Shown here in pieces: positions 39,440 to 50,911 of a DNA stretch of 64,000 nt. Origin of the DNA: Pyronema omphalodes (Eukaryota > Ascomycota > Pezizomycetes > Pezizales > Pyronemataceae); contig JAJJXM010000008.1 of assembly GCA_024516155.1 (NCBI GenBank), positions 186,001-250,000 on the forward strand, read 5' to 3'. Both the position numbers and the translations under genes were made by a program. Position 1 is the first letter of the stretch. Every line of letters starts with the position of its first letter. The notes beneath the pieces are model-generated. The model made no database searches, was not told where the DNA came from, and worked only from the letters and a program-made list of their open reading frames with translations.

Positions 39440-39560
39440 AATTTTTGAGTTCAATTAAAATGGGAGGAGCCAAAGGAGAGCTCAGTCAAAGGAACCAAAG
39501 AGCTCAATTGAAATGGGAGGAACCAAATGGTTCGATCAAATAGGAGGAACCAAAACAGCA
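39440..39560. repeat. Three imperfect copies of a GGGAGGAACCAAA unit
   Basis: Units containing CAATTGAAATGGGAGGAACC recur three times with changes. No element ends are visible. Confidence 0.6.
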
Positions 39561-40094
39561 AAGAACCAAAGAACCAAACTACTCATGTACTCTGAGAGAA
39601 TAAATCAAAAGGAAAAAAGTGAAAATCTCCTTAACCTCGTAAAGAGAAAAGAATTACGAAAAGAATCAAAAATCCATAAAGTGAAATTCATGCAAAAGAA
39701 GAGAAAAGAATTACGAAAAGAATCAAGAAATTAAAAGTGAAATTTATTATATTCTCAAAAATTCAAGTGTCGTTCAACTTCAGTCTGCTTTGCTTGCCCT
39801 TCGGCTGCTCCCATCAGCCTGGCCGCTAACAGCTGACAGCTGAGCTCCCGCGTGGTTCTGATCAGACAGGGACAGTTACCCGGACAGACAGGTTCGAGTT
39901 TAGTTCCAGCGGCAGCCTTCCAGGGGCATAACGAGAAAGGGCGGGCTAGCGAAGCTGCGAAGCTGCCGAAGCTGCCGAGCCAGCCGGAGCAACCGGACCA
40001 GCCGAACTGGCGACTAAACACGGCAAGCCGACGAGCCAAGTGTGGCTTTTCATTCATTTTTCTCTATATATATACACTTCTTGTTTATGAACAA

Positions 40095-40114
40095 ATACAT
40101 CCAAGTGGATGTAT
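40095..40114. repeat. Perfect inverted repeat, 9-bp arms
   Basis: ATACATCCA, a two-base spacer AG, then TGGATGTAT. A TATATATA box-like run lies about 30 bases upstream and AATAAA about 50 bases downstream. It could be a hairpin or the edge of an old element. Confidence 0.6.
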
Positions 40115-42658
40115 CACCGGCGAATTATTATCAATTTTCTGGGGAGTTTATAAACCTTTAAAGCTTCAATAAATCCCCCAAAACTTTGATAAAACATCAG
40201 TTCAGCGGAAAATCTAATTCGTGTAACATAGCCAATTAGCTTCATAATATATACCCATGGAGAACCACATGCAAAAACGTCAACGGAGAAGAAATAGGGC
40301 TGACACCACCGTAAAAAAAAAGTCTTATAGGGCGGTACTTTACATTACGGTGATCCCAAATCCTAATTCACCTCCCCTACCCCGCCCGTACCCGCCGTGC
40401 CTGATTGATATCTACGCAAATTAGAGTTTTATCTCGTCCTGTCTTGTACTAAACTGTCATGCTCTGTCGATATCCGTATCCGTAACCGAGGACGATGGCG
40501 TTGATAACACAGTGTAATTGCGCAGAGAAGAGGAAACGCACAATCTGCCATGGTTCAGGCATGATTCAAGAACAAATTCCTTCCTTTCCTCTGCCGGTGC
40601 TGGTGCTGATGCTGGTACATAAGATATGATAATATAAGATCAAATCTTGAGGAAGGAAGGAAGAGAGGGAGGGTGGTTGGATTCTACATACATGCATGCA
40701 CACATTCCTTGAATATTGGTGCTGTTATTGGTATTCTCAGTTCTTAGTTCGAATCTGTATGTAGTTTCCCAGAGACGTATTATAGAATTCATATCAGTGT
40801 TTTACGTATATGTACCCGTATGCTGTATGTAGCGTGCCGTATGCCCTATGCAGTATGCAGTATGCAGTATGTAACATCCCGATTTAAAAAAAATCCGATT
40901 AGCAAGCTTATGGTTGAGACATCTAACGTAGAATGCTGCACAAACATATTCCAAGCTCGCCATTAACCAGCATTGCATTACGTCGCTTTCGGATTGTTAG
41001 TTCCATGAGGACGGCTTCCAGTTGCAGTACGGGCAATAAGAACCTATCATCACATCAGCTTATAAGTCATGAATATAAAAGCCAAACAGATGATAAAAAT
41101 TCCATGAGACATAGACACAATTGCCTTGGTATTAAAGGTGTCATCCATTTCGACCATTTTATCTTTATCTATCTTAGATGGCCTATCACAAGATTCACAA
41201 GGGTATCGTGTTAGAAGACTCTTAAAATCTATTGTATACATGAAATGTGATTGCTTTTGCGTTCACGTACCTGACAACGGGTTTCCTGTGTCTATGAGTC
41301 CGTCGAGCTCGAAGATATTGACCCCATGAGAATATTCCCGTCAATTTCTTTCGAGATATTTCACTGTTCAAGAATCAGTTTCACGTATTAGTGTCCATAA
41401 TGAAGTTAACATGTAGTACCACACACAGGGCCTTTCCTTTTAGTAAGATTCTTACTCAGTGTTTGTTCTTTAGAATCGTATGAAAATGCATTGACCTGGA
41501 TGGACATCGGCCCTGTGATGCTTATTGAAATGATTTGCGCGGTTGTGGTGAAATCAGAAAATTTTCCTACACAACGTAAATAAAAACACAGAATTTTACT
41601 AACCGTAGGCAAATAGCGTATGCAAATATGGAATCCATTTCGGAAAAGACTGTAGATGTTTCTTGATGAGCACTTCGTCTACAGTGCGCGGAGTGGAGGT
41701 GGAGATTCAGGGGTTGGGGGTTGGAGTTGAAAAAAGTGAGAGCTCGGGAGATGACGGCGAATTCTGATGGCGGAGAAAGTGGAAGAGAGTGGAGGAAGAG
41801 GAAAACGGAGGTTAGGGTAATGCAGCATTACTTGAACTGCGCCTACACGGTGTTCAGTGCCTGGCAACTATCACCAGATGTAGACTTTTGGCTCCTCAGC
41901 TTCGTTTACAAAAGTTTTTAATAGTAGGAATTGACCAATTACTAATTACAATTGAGTGGAGAATGAGTGATAAGATGACTCTCCATAAAACTTCTAACGC
42001 TGCAGAAAATAATTGCAAGGAGAAAAATACTTTCACATAGCGCACAGCGGTTGTACAACATTGTATGCTACTGTAAGAGATTCTCAAGTTGCAAGGTTTC
42101 AAAGTTTTCGAGGAAGTCAATTAACACTAACCAATAAAATAATAATAATCAAAAGAAGTCTATTTACATAAGTTAAGAAAAGGGTATTGTTATTGTTCCT
42201 AATGAATGGTATTTATCTGCCTATATATCCCATAAAACAATAGAGAAGAAAACAGCTCCAAGGATCAAGTAAGTCATGTGTTTCTACAGTATTCAAATTC
42301 CCCGATAATCATATGGTTCATATCCCAAACCAAAAAAAAAAGGTGACAAACGTAACAACAAACAAACGTAAGATATACCAAAAAAATCAAAAGCAGTCAA
42401 CAAAACAAAACAAGTAAGCAGTCAAGTAAGCGTCGCCAATCCCGCAAAGCAAAAACAAAAAAAGAGAAATAAGAATAGCAGACATAAAAAGACAGACAGA
42501 AATAAGAATGACAGCAAGGCAGCAAGGCAGCAAGACAGAAATAAAACTAGAAAAATCCCATACATAAAAAACCCTTAACGCACAATGCAAACCATACCAA
42601 CCAACCCAACATGATATCCCATCATCCCAAAGCCTCTCTTTCTCTTTCCCGTGCCCGT

Positions 42659-43923
42659 CTACTTTCTACTCCTCAAAACCCTTCCTCCTCTACTAGTCTT
42701 CTCCCCACCAACCTTCTTATTTTCCTTCAAACTCCCATCACTTTTCTGCTGCCCCATCATTTTCTTCTCCTTATTCCCACCCTTATCACTCTTTGCAGTT
42801 CCTGGTCTTTTCATCTCCTTATCCTTCATTCCACCCTTCGTGCTAACCACCGTACCCGCCGTTTCCACCGAAGTGCGTCCATTGGCTCTACTCTGTGGTC
42901 TGGATCCAGGTGCTCTTTTTCTTGCGCCAGTACCGGCGGGTTTCGAAAGCTTGGTGGGTGATGTACTGCGTTGAGGAGATGCGGCGCGGAGAGGCGTACC
43001 AGAGGGTGGGAAGTTGGATTTGTTGGTAAGGATTAGGGGGTTTTTCTGGGGAGACTTCTGTGGGGATGTGTGAGGGTATGACGGGTTTGAGGCGGAGAAG
43101 GTTTTTTGTTGGCGCTTTTTGAGAGTGGCGAGGGAGTCGAGCTTGTGAGGTGATTGAGGGGCACCGTTGCTAGATTGTGTTAGTGATATGAATAAAAGTT
43201 ACGGGGTGATTGGGTTATGGTAGAGCGGGGATCAAAAATAGGAGGAGAATTGGCGAGAGATTATTACGTACCTTAACCTCCGGATATCATTCACAAATCC
43301 TCGAACACTAATATCACCAAGTGCCTTTCCGGCTTCTCCCTCGGTGGCTGCTAATAGCTCCCCCATAGTCATATTCCAGAACTTCTTAGGGACCCGGTTG
43401 ATACGGCTTCCGATTCTTACGGCGAGGGATTGGGATAAGGTTTGGGCTTGTGCGCGGAGTTTACGGATACGTTCGTTTACTATTTTTCTCTATTAGCCTT
43501 TGTTTCCTCGTGTATAATTCCCTTTTCCTCAGTACATATCCAGCCTACACTCCGATAGCTTGATAGTGTGTACCCAACCCAAACCACAAAGCTCATAAGT
43601 AACAGCCAGAGCACGATTGGAATTGAGGAGAAAAAAACCGTCCCGACCAAGTCCCGACAAAGTACAATAGTATCCCGAGGTAGCCGTAGAAGGGAGAACT
43701 CACACTCAGTCTCCAAATTCAACAAAATTTGTTCTTTCCTCGCCTTCGTGATTCTTCCATCAACCACACGTTTAATAGGAGACTTCGTGGGCGCATCCAG
43801 GGCAAGTTCTTTGTTGTATACTGTCGGGATATGATGTGCCACCACCACTGCATTTTCTGAACTCGCCTCGGGTTTACGTCGAGGGGTCATGGTGGGTTGA
43901 TGTTGAGAGAGGATGCGCGGCAT
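42659..43923 (-). CDS. Borealin-like chromosomal passenger complex subunit (Nbl1/Borealin N-terminal family)
   Basis: Three exons, 43923-43704, 43479-43272 and 43169-42659, join in frame to 312 aa. Introns are 224 nt (GTGAGT...AATAG) and 102 nt (GTACGT...TCTAG). Residues 62-130 match the Nbl1/Borealin N-terminal signature: a long amphipathic helix (KEQILLNLETELNERIRKLR), then RIGSRINRVPKKFWNMTMGE, the conserved arginine-rich turn and MTMGELL motif. This helix bundles with survivin (Bir1) and INCENP (Sli15) to place Aurora B at centromeres. The tail of about 170 residues is very basic, Ser/Pro/Lys-rich and disordered, with SPQK and SPTK sites that look like CDK targets. It is much longer than budding-yeast Nbl1, as is usual in filamentous fungi. 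A second in-frame ATG at 43890 (CACCATG) has a better start context and would give 301 aa. The first intron is long for this window, so that junction deserves RNA support. Confidence 0.85.
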
Positions 43924-46639
43924 TGGGGGCGCGATTGGTGGTGGTCGCGGTATAACGGTGCGATTGGAGACGGACGCGAGTTGTGATTGGGAATTGGCGT
44001 TCTGGAAACCGTAGGTGGGAATTCTGGCACCTGGATAAGCTCCGCTGGGTGTGATGTGAGGAGGGGCGTTTGGCCTGGTCGGACGTTCGTGGCGGCGCGG
44101 TTACTGCCGATTGTGGATTGGTAAACGAGTAAACGAGTAAACAACAATTGTGAGGTATTGACGCTTTGTTACCCGGAGGTCGCGTCGAGTGAGCGCGCTG
44201 TGAGTGGTTATTCGGGTTATGATTGGCGGGATGATCCTTGTTTCGCTTTTTTGCATTATTTTTGATTTTTATTGGCACTCGTTTTGGGGTTTTGACGTAT
44301 TTTTTTTCAGTCACTTGGAGAAGGCTAGGAAATGGCAACGAAAAGTTTCGTCATTGTCTTATGAGACATGTGTTTTGTTTTCTGTGCCGAGCGCTGAAAA
44401 AGTTCCGTCATGGGTCCCGATCGTCGTGTGTATTACAGAACCCTACCAGAGTGTCACGGTGACATATAGCTTGTGTCCTCAATAAGATCGCTCTTAACTG
44501 TACTGTATCTTTAGTAATGTGATATTTACAGACAGCCTTCCTTATTTTAGTCAAATCGTCTAGTGCTTCCAGCAACTACGGACAACGTGGCTCTTGAAAG
44601 AGAATAAAGCGGCAATCAAATAATCAATTCTGGGTGCCAGGGTTTTATATGTATTTTTATATAGATCTATTGAGAAACGTACTTTTCCGACGGCCGCAAT
44701 GGTAAAGTGGTAAAGTGGTAAAGTGGTAAAGTGGTACAAAAGAAAGAAAAAAACATCTAAATGAAAATGAACCACTATTAACATCCTGTATAAAGACCAT
44801 TCTCTCGCAAAGGGTTCTCGTAGAGTTCTCGAACCACTATTATTACCTCGACCGTTGACAATGATGTACTACTTGATAGAAGGGCATCTCTAGGACCTCA
44901 ATATCCATATCACCGACCCTTCCTTACACCATTGAAGCCAAGGGGATTACGGTGCTGTTGCTACACGGCGGTTTGAAAATCTTACCTTCATCAACGTCTT
45001 TGTTAATCGAATTGAGAGATATTATCTTTAATCCTGTGTTTCGAGCACGGTTGAGGTAACCGTTATTTACGATATCTTTCCACAGACTTCGAAGCACACA
45101 TCGAAAATGGCATTTTGCAAGTTTCTTGTTATTGATATTACATGGGATATACTGATAGATGAAAAATTCGGGAACCGGATACCAATTTCGGTGCAGCATC
45201 TGATGACGGATTATTTTGCAGAAAAAAGCTTTGAGATCAGTCTCAGATTCCTATACTTCAAGAACTCCAAGTAATAGTAAAAGCTACAGTCTTTTGGAGC
45301 ATTTGGAAAAGATTTGGGATCAGGCTATCGCTACAGTGAATACAAACATCCGGACTGTTTTTGCGCTGGATATCGTATAATGTAATGAGCCACCTAGTGA
45401 GTGCTTTAGAATGTGATTCGAATAAAATCAAAAAGAGATACACAAAATAATGATCAAGGGCTTGTTGTGGTAATGAATAATCCTGACCCTGGTTTGAGCT
45501 GGCGGATGTGGATCACTAACCAGCACTCGAATATGAGCTTGCGTGACCAAAAAGACTAAGCCCCCCCACCCTTTGATGCCACGTTTTGCACATGGATAGA
45601 GATATGGGTATCTTGTAGGAAATTTTGCAGTTCTATTTTTTATAATGGCTTTCTATCATCTCAATTGCTGTGAACAGCGAAAAATCAGCCCTGGCTTAAT
45701 ATAGCGTAGATACGCCTTGTATAGCTTAACTGAATATAAATTTGAATGATCTGGTGCTATATCTCTTGAGAGCAATATGTATTCAATATAGAGCGTGGAA
45801 CTTTTAGTTCTTAAACTTCAACGACCATCCCAAATCAATAGCAATAGGGTCGGTCGATGACTAGCTTTCCAGGAGAATACGACTTCAAATTCCGATACTA
45901 TTTAAGTTGTAGAAACAAGTTATTGCACTTCTTTACAAATCGCACATTGAAAGGGTTTCGTATACATTTTTCAAGTAATATCGCCAACGTTATGATAATC
46001 CCAACGGCGGAATATTTATTCCACGTGCATGGTTGTGCAAAAATGCGGGAAGATCTCTTTTGATGTGCACTTGCGGGATATATAGACGCTGTTCGAGAAA
46101 CGTCTTCGGGTACTTACTGGTGCCTGTGCCGTTTGACATGCATTGTTGTAATTATGAACTCTGAATCGGTGTGATATCAATGAGTTATAAGAGTGAAGTC
46201 CCAAATAAGATGTCTGGTAAAAAGTCAGAATAATCTAAAAACAAACTGCACTGCAGGAATTTATTCCTAATAGCTCGATAAATTCATTAATACAGAGCAG
46301 TGCACCTTCATAGAATTTGTGAATTGATCACTAGCGCAGCTTACTGAATATCTGATGAAGAATAGAACCATATTTGGTGATCTACTGAGAAAACTGCAAT
46401 TATAGATGTGAATGGTATTTGTGTGCTCTTAACGATGAAAGCAATATGGTTAGCTAGCTCAACAGTATGGAAAGGCGAAAATCGCAGACGGTGTCAAAGC
46501 TATCAAGCTCCCCGGTATTTACTAATCCTATGCAAGCTAGCACATAGGGCTGCACGCGATCTGCGGCTCTTCACGTCAACTATTTCCCCACTACCTACGG
46601 CCCCATCACCCCGCCATCTCAGCGTCGCAAACCACCAAC
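43924..46639. other. Divergent intergenic region between Borealin and Trm5
   Basis: This holds both promoters: Borealin leftward, Trm5 rightward. It includes an 8-nt repeat at 44701-44736. About 44800-46400 is AT-rich, and short ORFs there (44924-45199 minus, 45857-46063 plus) have no recognised motif. I see no gene. Confidence 0.5.
44701..44736. repeat. 8-nt repeat (GGTAAAGT)
   Basis: Four and a half perfect copies of GGTAAAGT. Confidence 0.9.
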
Positions 46640-46745
46640 ATGCAGGTACCACGCTCCGCATCCAGTCTCTTCCATGGCTAATCTTCGTAGATCTCTTCCC
46701 CCCCAACCGAAGAAGAAATGCAGCGTCTTTTTGCACCCCCTGTAA
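46640..46745 (+). promoter_or_regulatory. Two upstream ORFs before Trm5, the second overlapping its start
   Basis: uORF1 is ATG 46640 to TAA 46681 (13 codons plus stop). uORF2 is ATG 46674 to TAA 46745 (23 codons plus stop). uORF2 ends 25 bases inside the Trm5 frame, after the first Trm5 ATG (46718) and 9 bases before the second in-frame ATG (46754). If the leader contains both, initiation at 46718 would be reduced and reinitiation at 46754 favoured. Whether the transcript starts upstream of 46640 is unknown. Confidence 0.4.
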
Positions 46746-48076
46746 ACAGGGCAATGCAAACCCTTGACCGCAGCTTCTTCCGCAAAACCATCCCTCTCAC
46801 AGCTGCCCGTATCTTCAACCCTAAAGATATCTCCCAGATCCGTCGCGATTGCGCTCAGGACCTCCTCCGCGTCAGACGTATCGAGCTTATGCCCTACGAC
46901 CCCGAAGACCCAAAACGCAAGCTCCTCCTTCTCCGCCCCGACATCGATGCCTCCAACCCCGCCACCGCCTCCGAGAAGACCCAGAGCTTAATTAAGGAGA
47001 AGGTCCTTGAGCTCGTCCCCTACACTCTTGAGATGAGATACGAACACTGGAACTACGACGAGATTGTTGGAGCCGTTCTCCCCGAGGGACTCGACGATGT
47101 CCCTGGTAGCTTTGCGCAGGCCGGTCACCTGGCACATCTGAATCTCCGCACGCAATACCTTCCCTACAAGCATCTCCTAGCGCAAGTTATCCTCGACAAA
47201 AACCCACAAATCCGCACCGTAGTCAACAAACTAGAAGACGTTGGAACTCACAGTGTGTTCCGTACCTTCCCCATGGAAATCTTAGCAGGACCCGAAGACA
47301 CCACTGTGGAAGTCAAAGAAAGCGCCTGTAACTTCGTCTTCGACTTTGCAAAAGTCTACTGGAACACCCGGCTATCTCATGAACATGAGCGTGTGGTTGC
47401 TAAATTCCAGCCTGGTGAGGCGGTTTGCGATGTCATGGCTGGTGTGGGTCCGTTTGCTATCCCAGCTGGAAAGAAAGGTGTCTTCGTCTACGCCAATGAC
47501 TTGAACCCCGAGTCTTATAAGGCGATGCTTGATAACGTTAACCGCAACAAAGTCGGCGCTTATGTTATCCCCCACAACACAGACGGAAGAGCATTTATTC
47601 GTTCCGCTATTGAAGACCTCTGGAAGCGCCACAACGACCCTGCTATGAACCCTGCCATGGTTCCCGGTCCTCCGGTAAAATACTCGAGAACAAAAGCAGC
47701 AGAAGGAATCCCCCAGCCAAGACCGGAGCCAAAGAAAATTCCCGTCCCAAGAACGTTTAAGCATTTCGTTATGAACCTCCCTGCTTCTGCTATTGAGTTC
47801 TTGGATGCCTATAGAGGATGCTATAAGGGATTAGAGGAGATCTTTGAGGATGGGAAAACGGAGATGCCTTTGATTCATGTGCATACTTTCCATAGAGAAA
47901 CACAGGAGAGAGGAGAGGAGTTTGCTGAGGAGGATATTTTGGCGGAGATTAAGAAGTATCTTGGAACTGAAGTACCGAAGGGTGAGGTCGATGTTCATAA
48001 TGTTAGACGGGTTGCGCCGAATAAGCAGATGTACTGTGCTACATTTAGACTACCGAAGGAGGCGGCTTTTGCGTAA
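46718..48076 (+). CDS. trm5: tRNA (guanine-37 N1)-methyltransferase Trm5
   Basis: Single exon, 452 aa. Trm5 transfers methyl from S-adenosylmethionine to N1 of G37, next to the anticodon, preventing frameshifting. It works in the cytosol or nucleus and in mitochondria. Visible family features are the N-terminal D1-like region, GSFAQAGHLAHLNLR (130-144), YWNTRLSHEHERV (214-226), the SAM-binding loop DVMAGVGPFAIPA (238-250) followed by the acidic strand end ANDLNP (259-264), and the catalytic-loop motif NLPASA (353-358). Length fits fungal Trm5. The first 30 residues are Arg-rich and lack acidic residues before D17, as in a mitochondrial presequence. A second ATG at 46754 (residue 13) could give a shorter form. 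It is divergent from Borealin and converges with the SQ-rich gene 330 bases downstream. Confidence 0.96.
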   Translation: MQRLFAPPVNRAMQTLDRSFFRKTIPLTAARIFNPKDISQIRRDCAQDLLRVRRIELMPYDPEDPKRKLLLLRPDIDASNPATASEKTQSLIKEKVLELVPYTLEMRYEHWNYDEIVGAVLPEGLDDVPGSFAQAGHLAHLNLRTQYLPYKHLLAQVILDKNPQIRTVVNKLEDVGTHSVFRTFPMEILAGPEDTTVEVKESACNFVFDFAKVYWNTRLSHEHERVVAKFQPGEAVCDVMAGVGPFAIPAGKKGVFVYANDLNPESYKAMLDNVNRNKVGAYVIPHNTDGRAFIRSAIEDLWKRHNDPAMNPAMVPGPPVKYSRTKAAEGIPQPRPEPKKIPVPRTFKHFVMNLPASAIEFLDAYRGCYKGLEEIFEDGKTEMPLIHVHTFHRETQERGEEFAEEDILAEIKKYLGTEVPKGEVDVHNVRRVAPNKQMYCATFRLPKEAAFA

Positions 48077-48405
48077 GCGGAGGAGAGTTAGACGAAGGTT
48101 TTGGCTGGTAGATATGTAGAAGATGTAAGGGAAAGGGAAAGGGATTTTGGCATAGGTTGTCTTGTATTATATACTTTAGAGCGGTTGGGCGTTTGCGGGA
48201 ATTAAAAGTTTTTGTTTTTCTCAACGGGGAGGGAATGATAATCAATCATGAAGATCTAGAACATAATTACAACCCGATACTCTACTTCTATTACTTCTTT
48301 TTGGTCAAGAAATGCTATTACCAATCTCAACCTTGAATGAACCCTAAATCAATCCCCTCGCAAAATCTCCAAATATCATATCTAATAAACAAACTACCAT
48401 CTCCA
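48077..48405. other. Convergent 3' intergenic region
   Basis: 329 bases separate the stop codons of Trm5 (plus) and the SQ-rich gene (minus), so it should hold both 3' untranslated regions, which may overlap. No other feature is seen. Confidence 0.6.
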
Positions 48406-50473
48406 TTACACCATACGAATAACACTTTCCCCGCCCGCATCCCACCACTGTATCCCCTCGGTGCCTCTATAAGCCAACACATAAAGCACACACCAAACCG
48501 CCTCCACCGCACCACCATAACAATAAACCCTAATCCTATTCCCCATTTCCCCCTGTTCTCTCGAATATCCATTATCAGCATTCAAATATCCACCTCTCCA
48601 CCTTTCCCCCGCACCTTCCCCATCCTCACTTTCCAATGCAACCATCACCCCTCCTAATCTCCCGGCTTCAACCGCATCCTTCAACATCCCCCAAAACCTT
48701 ATCTTCCTCATAGGATCCCTCCATTTCGCCATATCAATCAACCAATACCCTCTTTCCCATTCCCTTAATTGTCGTTTCTGCTCCTTGAGTTTTTGTTGGA
48801 ATTTCCCGGAGAGCTTGTCGGCTACTAGGGCTGCTAATGCGGTGGGTACTTGTGGGGGGTTGGAGCAGGTTTTCGGGACGGGGGAGTAGAGGGTAAAGGG
48901 TGGATCTATGAGTAATGGGAGGGGACAGAGGAAATCGAAGGCGGGTAATGAGGGGGGAGAAAGAGGTGCGGAACTGGGGGAACTGGGAGTGGGGCTGACA
49001 CAGGGTGGGAGATGTACGCTGTTGCGAGGTGGGGCGGGGATGGAGTAGCGGAGTAGAGGACCGGAGGTTAGGCGAGAGAAACCGGGGGTTACTGGGATGG
49101 CGGTGACAGGAGAGGGTGGGGGTGGGGGTGATGTGGTTTTATTGAATGGTTGGCGGGGTTGGGGAGTGGTGTTGGTGGGTGATTGGTGAGGTGGTGGTGG
49201 AGTAGAAGTAGACGGTTGATGTGGTTGTGGAGTCACCGGAACTTGAGATGTGGGACCAAGAGGTGTGGAGGGGATAGGTGTAGACTGTGAGTGACGCTGT
49301 GTGTACCGCTGTGAACGGGTGGATTTAAAGGATGCTTGGGATGATGATCTAAGTTGAGAGGAGGGGATTTGAATTGACTGATTAGGAGGAGAGAGTAGTT
49401 GGGAAGAGGGGATTTCTTGGGATTGAGATTCCGGCAGTTGCGATTTTCTTGATATAATCGAGTCCTCTTCGAATGATACCTTGTGATTCACTGAAAGTTG
49501 TTGAGAAGGCTGGGATGTAGGTCTAATTCGAGATGACCGCTGTGAAGTCTGGGATCTTAACGCTCTTTGCGACGGGGAAATTATCGAAGTTTTTGGCTTC
49601 TGTGTAGAATTTGGTGTTGTAAAACTTTTCTGTGATTGAGCATCCTTCGTCGGGAGCAAAGTCTCATCTGCTTCAAATGCTTCTAATATATTCCCTAGCT
49701 GCGAAGTTGTTGATTTACCAGCATGCGAAGCTCTTGGAGCAGTAGCAGATATCACTACCGACCAATCATCATACGGTAGCTCCGAAAACGACGGCTGTTG
49801 CAAGAAACTCTGCGATTGTGAATGTCCATTCCACTGTGGTAGCAAAAATCTTGAACCATTGATCTGTGATGGTTGCGAATCGGGGATACTGGGATCCGAA
49901 CACCAAGAGTCAAAGGCTTGGGACAAATAGTTGATCTCTTCCTTGTCTTGGGGAGTTTTAAACGAATTGTTCAAGTAGTTGAGAGGCGTCGTAGGTTCCT
50001 TGTTATGCTGTGGTGCTGCTGAACCGGAGGGTTTGGTGGGCGTCTCGAGAGACTGCTGTGCCGTTGTTACCGATATGACTGCTCGCTGAGAGCCAGGAGG
50101 TGGTGAAAGACAAGGTCTATTGTCGATGCGTTGGGATATGAAGCTCAACTTAGAGCTCTCTGTGATTGCCGGTTAGCTTCCCCATGCAAGTGTAGCTGTA
50201 ACCGCACTCACCAAGGTTCTGGAATTCATCAGATGTAACATCCTTTCCCAGTTTGACCCGTTTCTTTACACTTCCTTTCTCGAGGTCATTGTCATGAATG
50301 CGCTTGGTCTGTGGCGGAGGCCAAGTGACGGTGCCGATGTTGATACGCTTCACAGGAATAAATTTCAGGACTTGTGAGGCCTGCTCGCGGTAGAGCTTAT
50401 CATGAGCTGCACTAGTAGGTGCACTGATATGAACGAGAAGCTCGGGGGCGTCATCGGAGTGTTGAGATGTCAT
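48406..50473 (-). CDS. Unknown SQ-cluster protein, 671 aa
   Basis: Two exons, 50473-50212 and 50159-48406, are joined across a 52-nt intron (donor GTGAGT, acceptor CACAG). ATG 50473 is the first ATG of the frame. I recognise no named family. The N-terminal 90 residues look folded (DDAPELLVHISAPTS, then basic). The middle, to about residue 480, is disordered and rich in Ser, Gln and Pro, with at least 20 SQ dipeptides, many clustered between residues 90 and 390. That is the pattern of an SQ/TQ cluster domain, a substrate region for ATM/ATR-type kinases. The C-terminal 150 residues look like a separate folded domain (helix ending KEQKRQLREWERGYW, then a hydrophobic part with WCVLYVLAYRG). A role in the DNA-damage response is a guess from the SQ cluster alone. 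It converges with Trm5 and lies 439 bases downstream of the TspO stop, on the same strand. Confidence 0.8.
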
Positions 50474-50911
50474 TGACAATCATCGTCGCGCGAGAAGGTG
50501 AAGATGGGATACTGGTGTACTGCGCATGACTCGCGTGTGATGCGTGACGTGACAGGGACCGGAGTTGTGATGCAGGACTAATTTAGCGGCCGCTTTCAGC
50601 TGAACTTGTAATAAGGTTGCTTGGCAACCTGGCGTCTTTCGTTCAGAATCGGGGTTTGAAAGGATCATCTTGAAATGTTTAGGTACAGTAGTTCTCTGTG
50701 TTGTCAGTTCGTTAATGTGAAGGTTTCTAGGCTATCAATAAAGAGTCTATTGTGCTTGAAATCAATTTTTGATTGTTATTCTAAATCGAAGTTATAAGTT
50801 TGTCTAGTTTATATTCTAGCATCTACATAACGTAGGTATTGTAATAACACTGTGAAAATCAATTGGTATCGTCACTTATCATCCCTCCCTTTGTATAGAA
50901 TCATTTTCCTT
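50474..50911. other. Spacer between the SQ-rich and TspO genes
   Basis: 438 bases hold the promoter of the leftward SQ-rich gene (near 50474-50670, where a NotI-like GCGGCCGC sits at 50587-50594) and the 3' region of TspO. A short ORF at 50480-50668 has no motif. Confidence 0.45.

Larger units (their letters stand above)
38478..42658. other. Intergenic region between kinesin and Borealin genes
   Basis: No gene is supported. The part next to 38478 is the kinesin promoter side; it contains a run of CTTCG/ACTTC repeats on the plus strand at 38490-38600. A direct duplication lies at 39310-39400 and GAGCTCAATTGAAATGGGAGG-type repeats at 39440-39560. A perfect 9-bp inverted repeat is at 40095-40114. 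The right part is AT-rich and includes the probable 3' region of Borealin. Confidence 0.5.
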
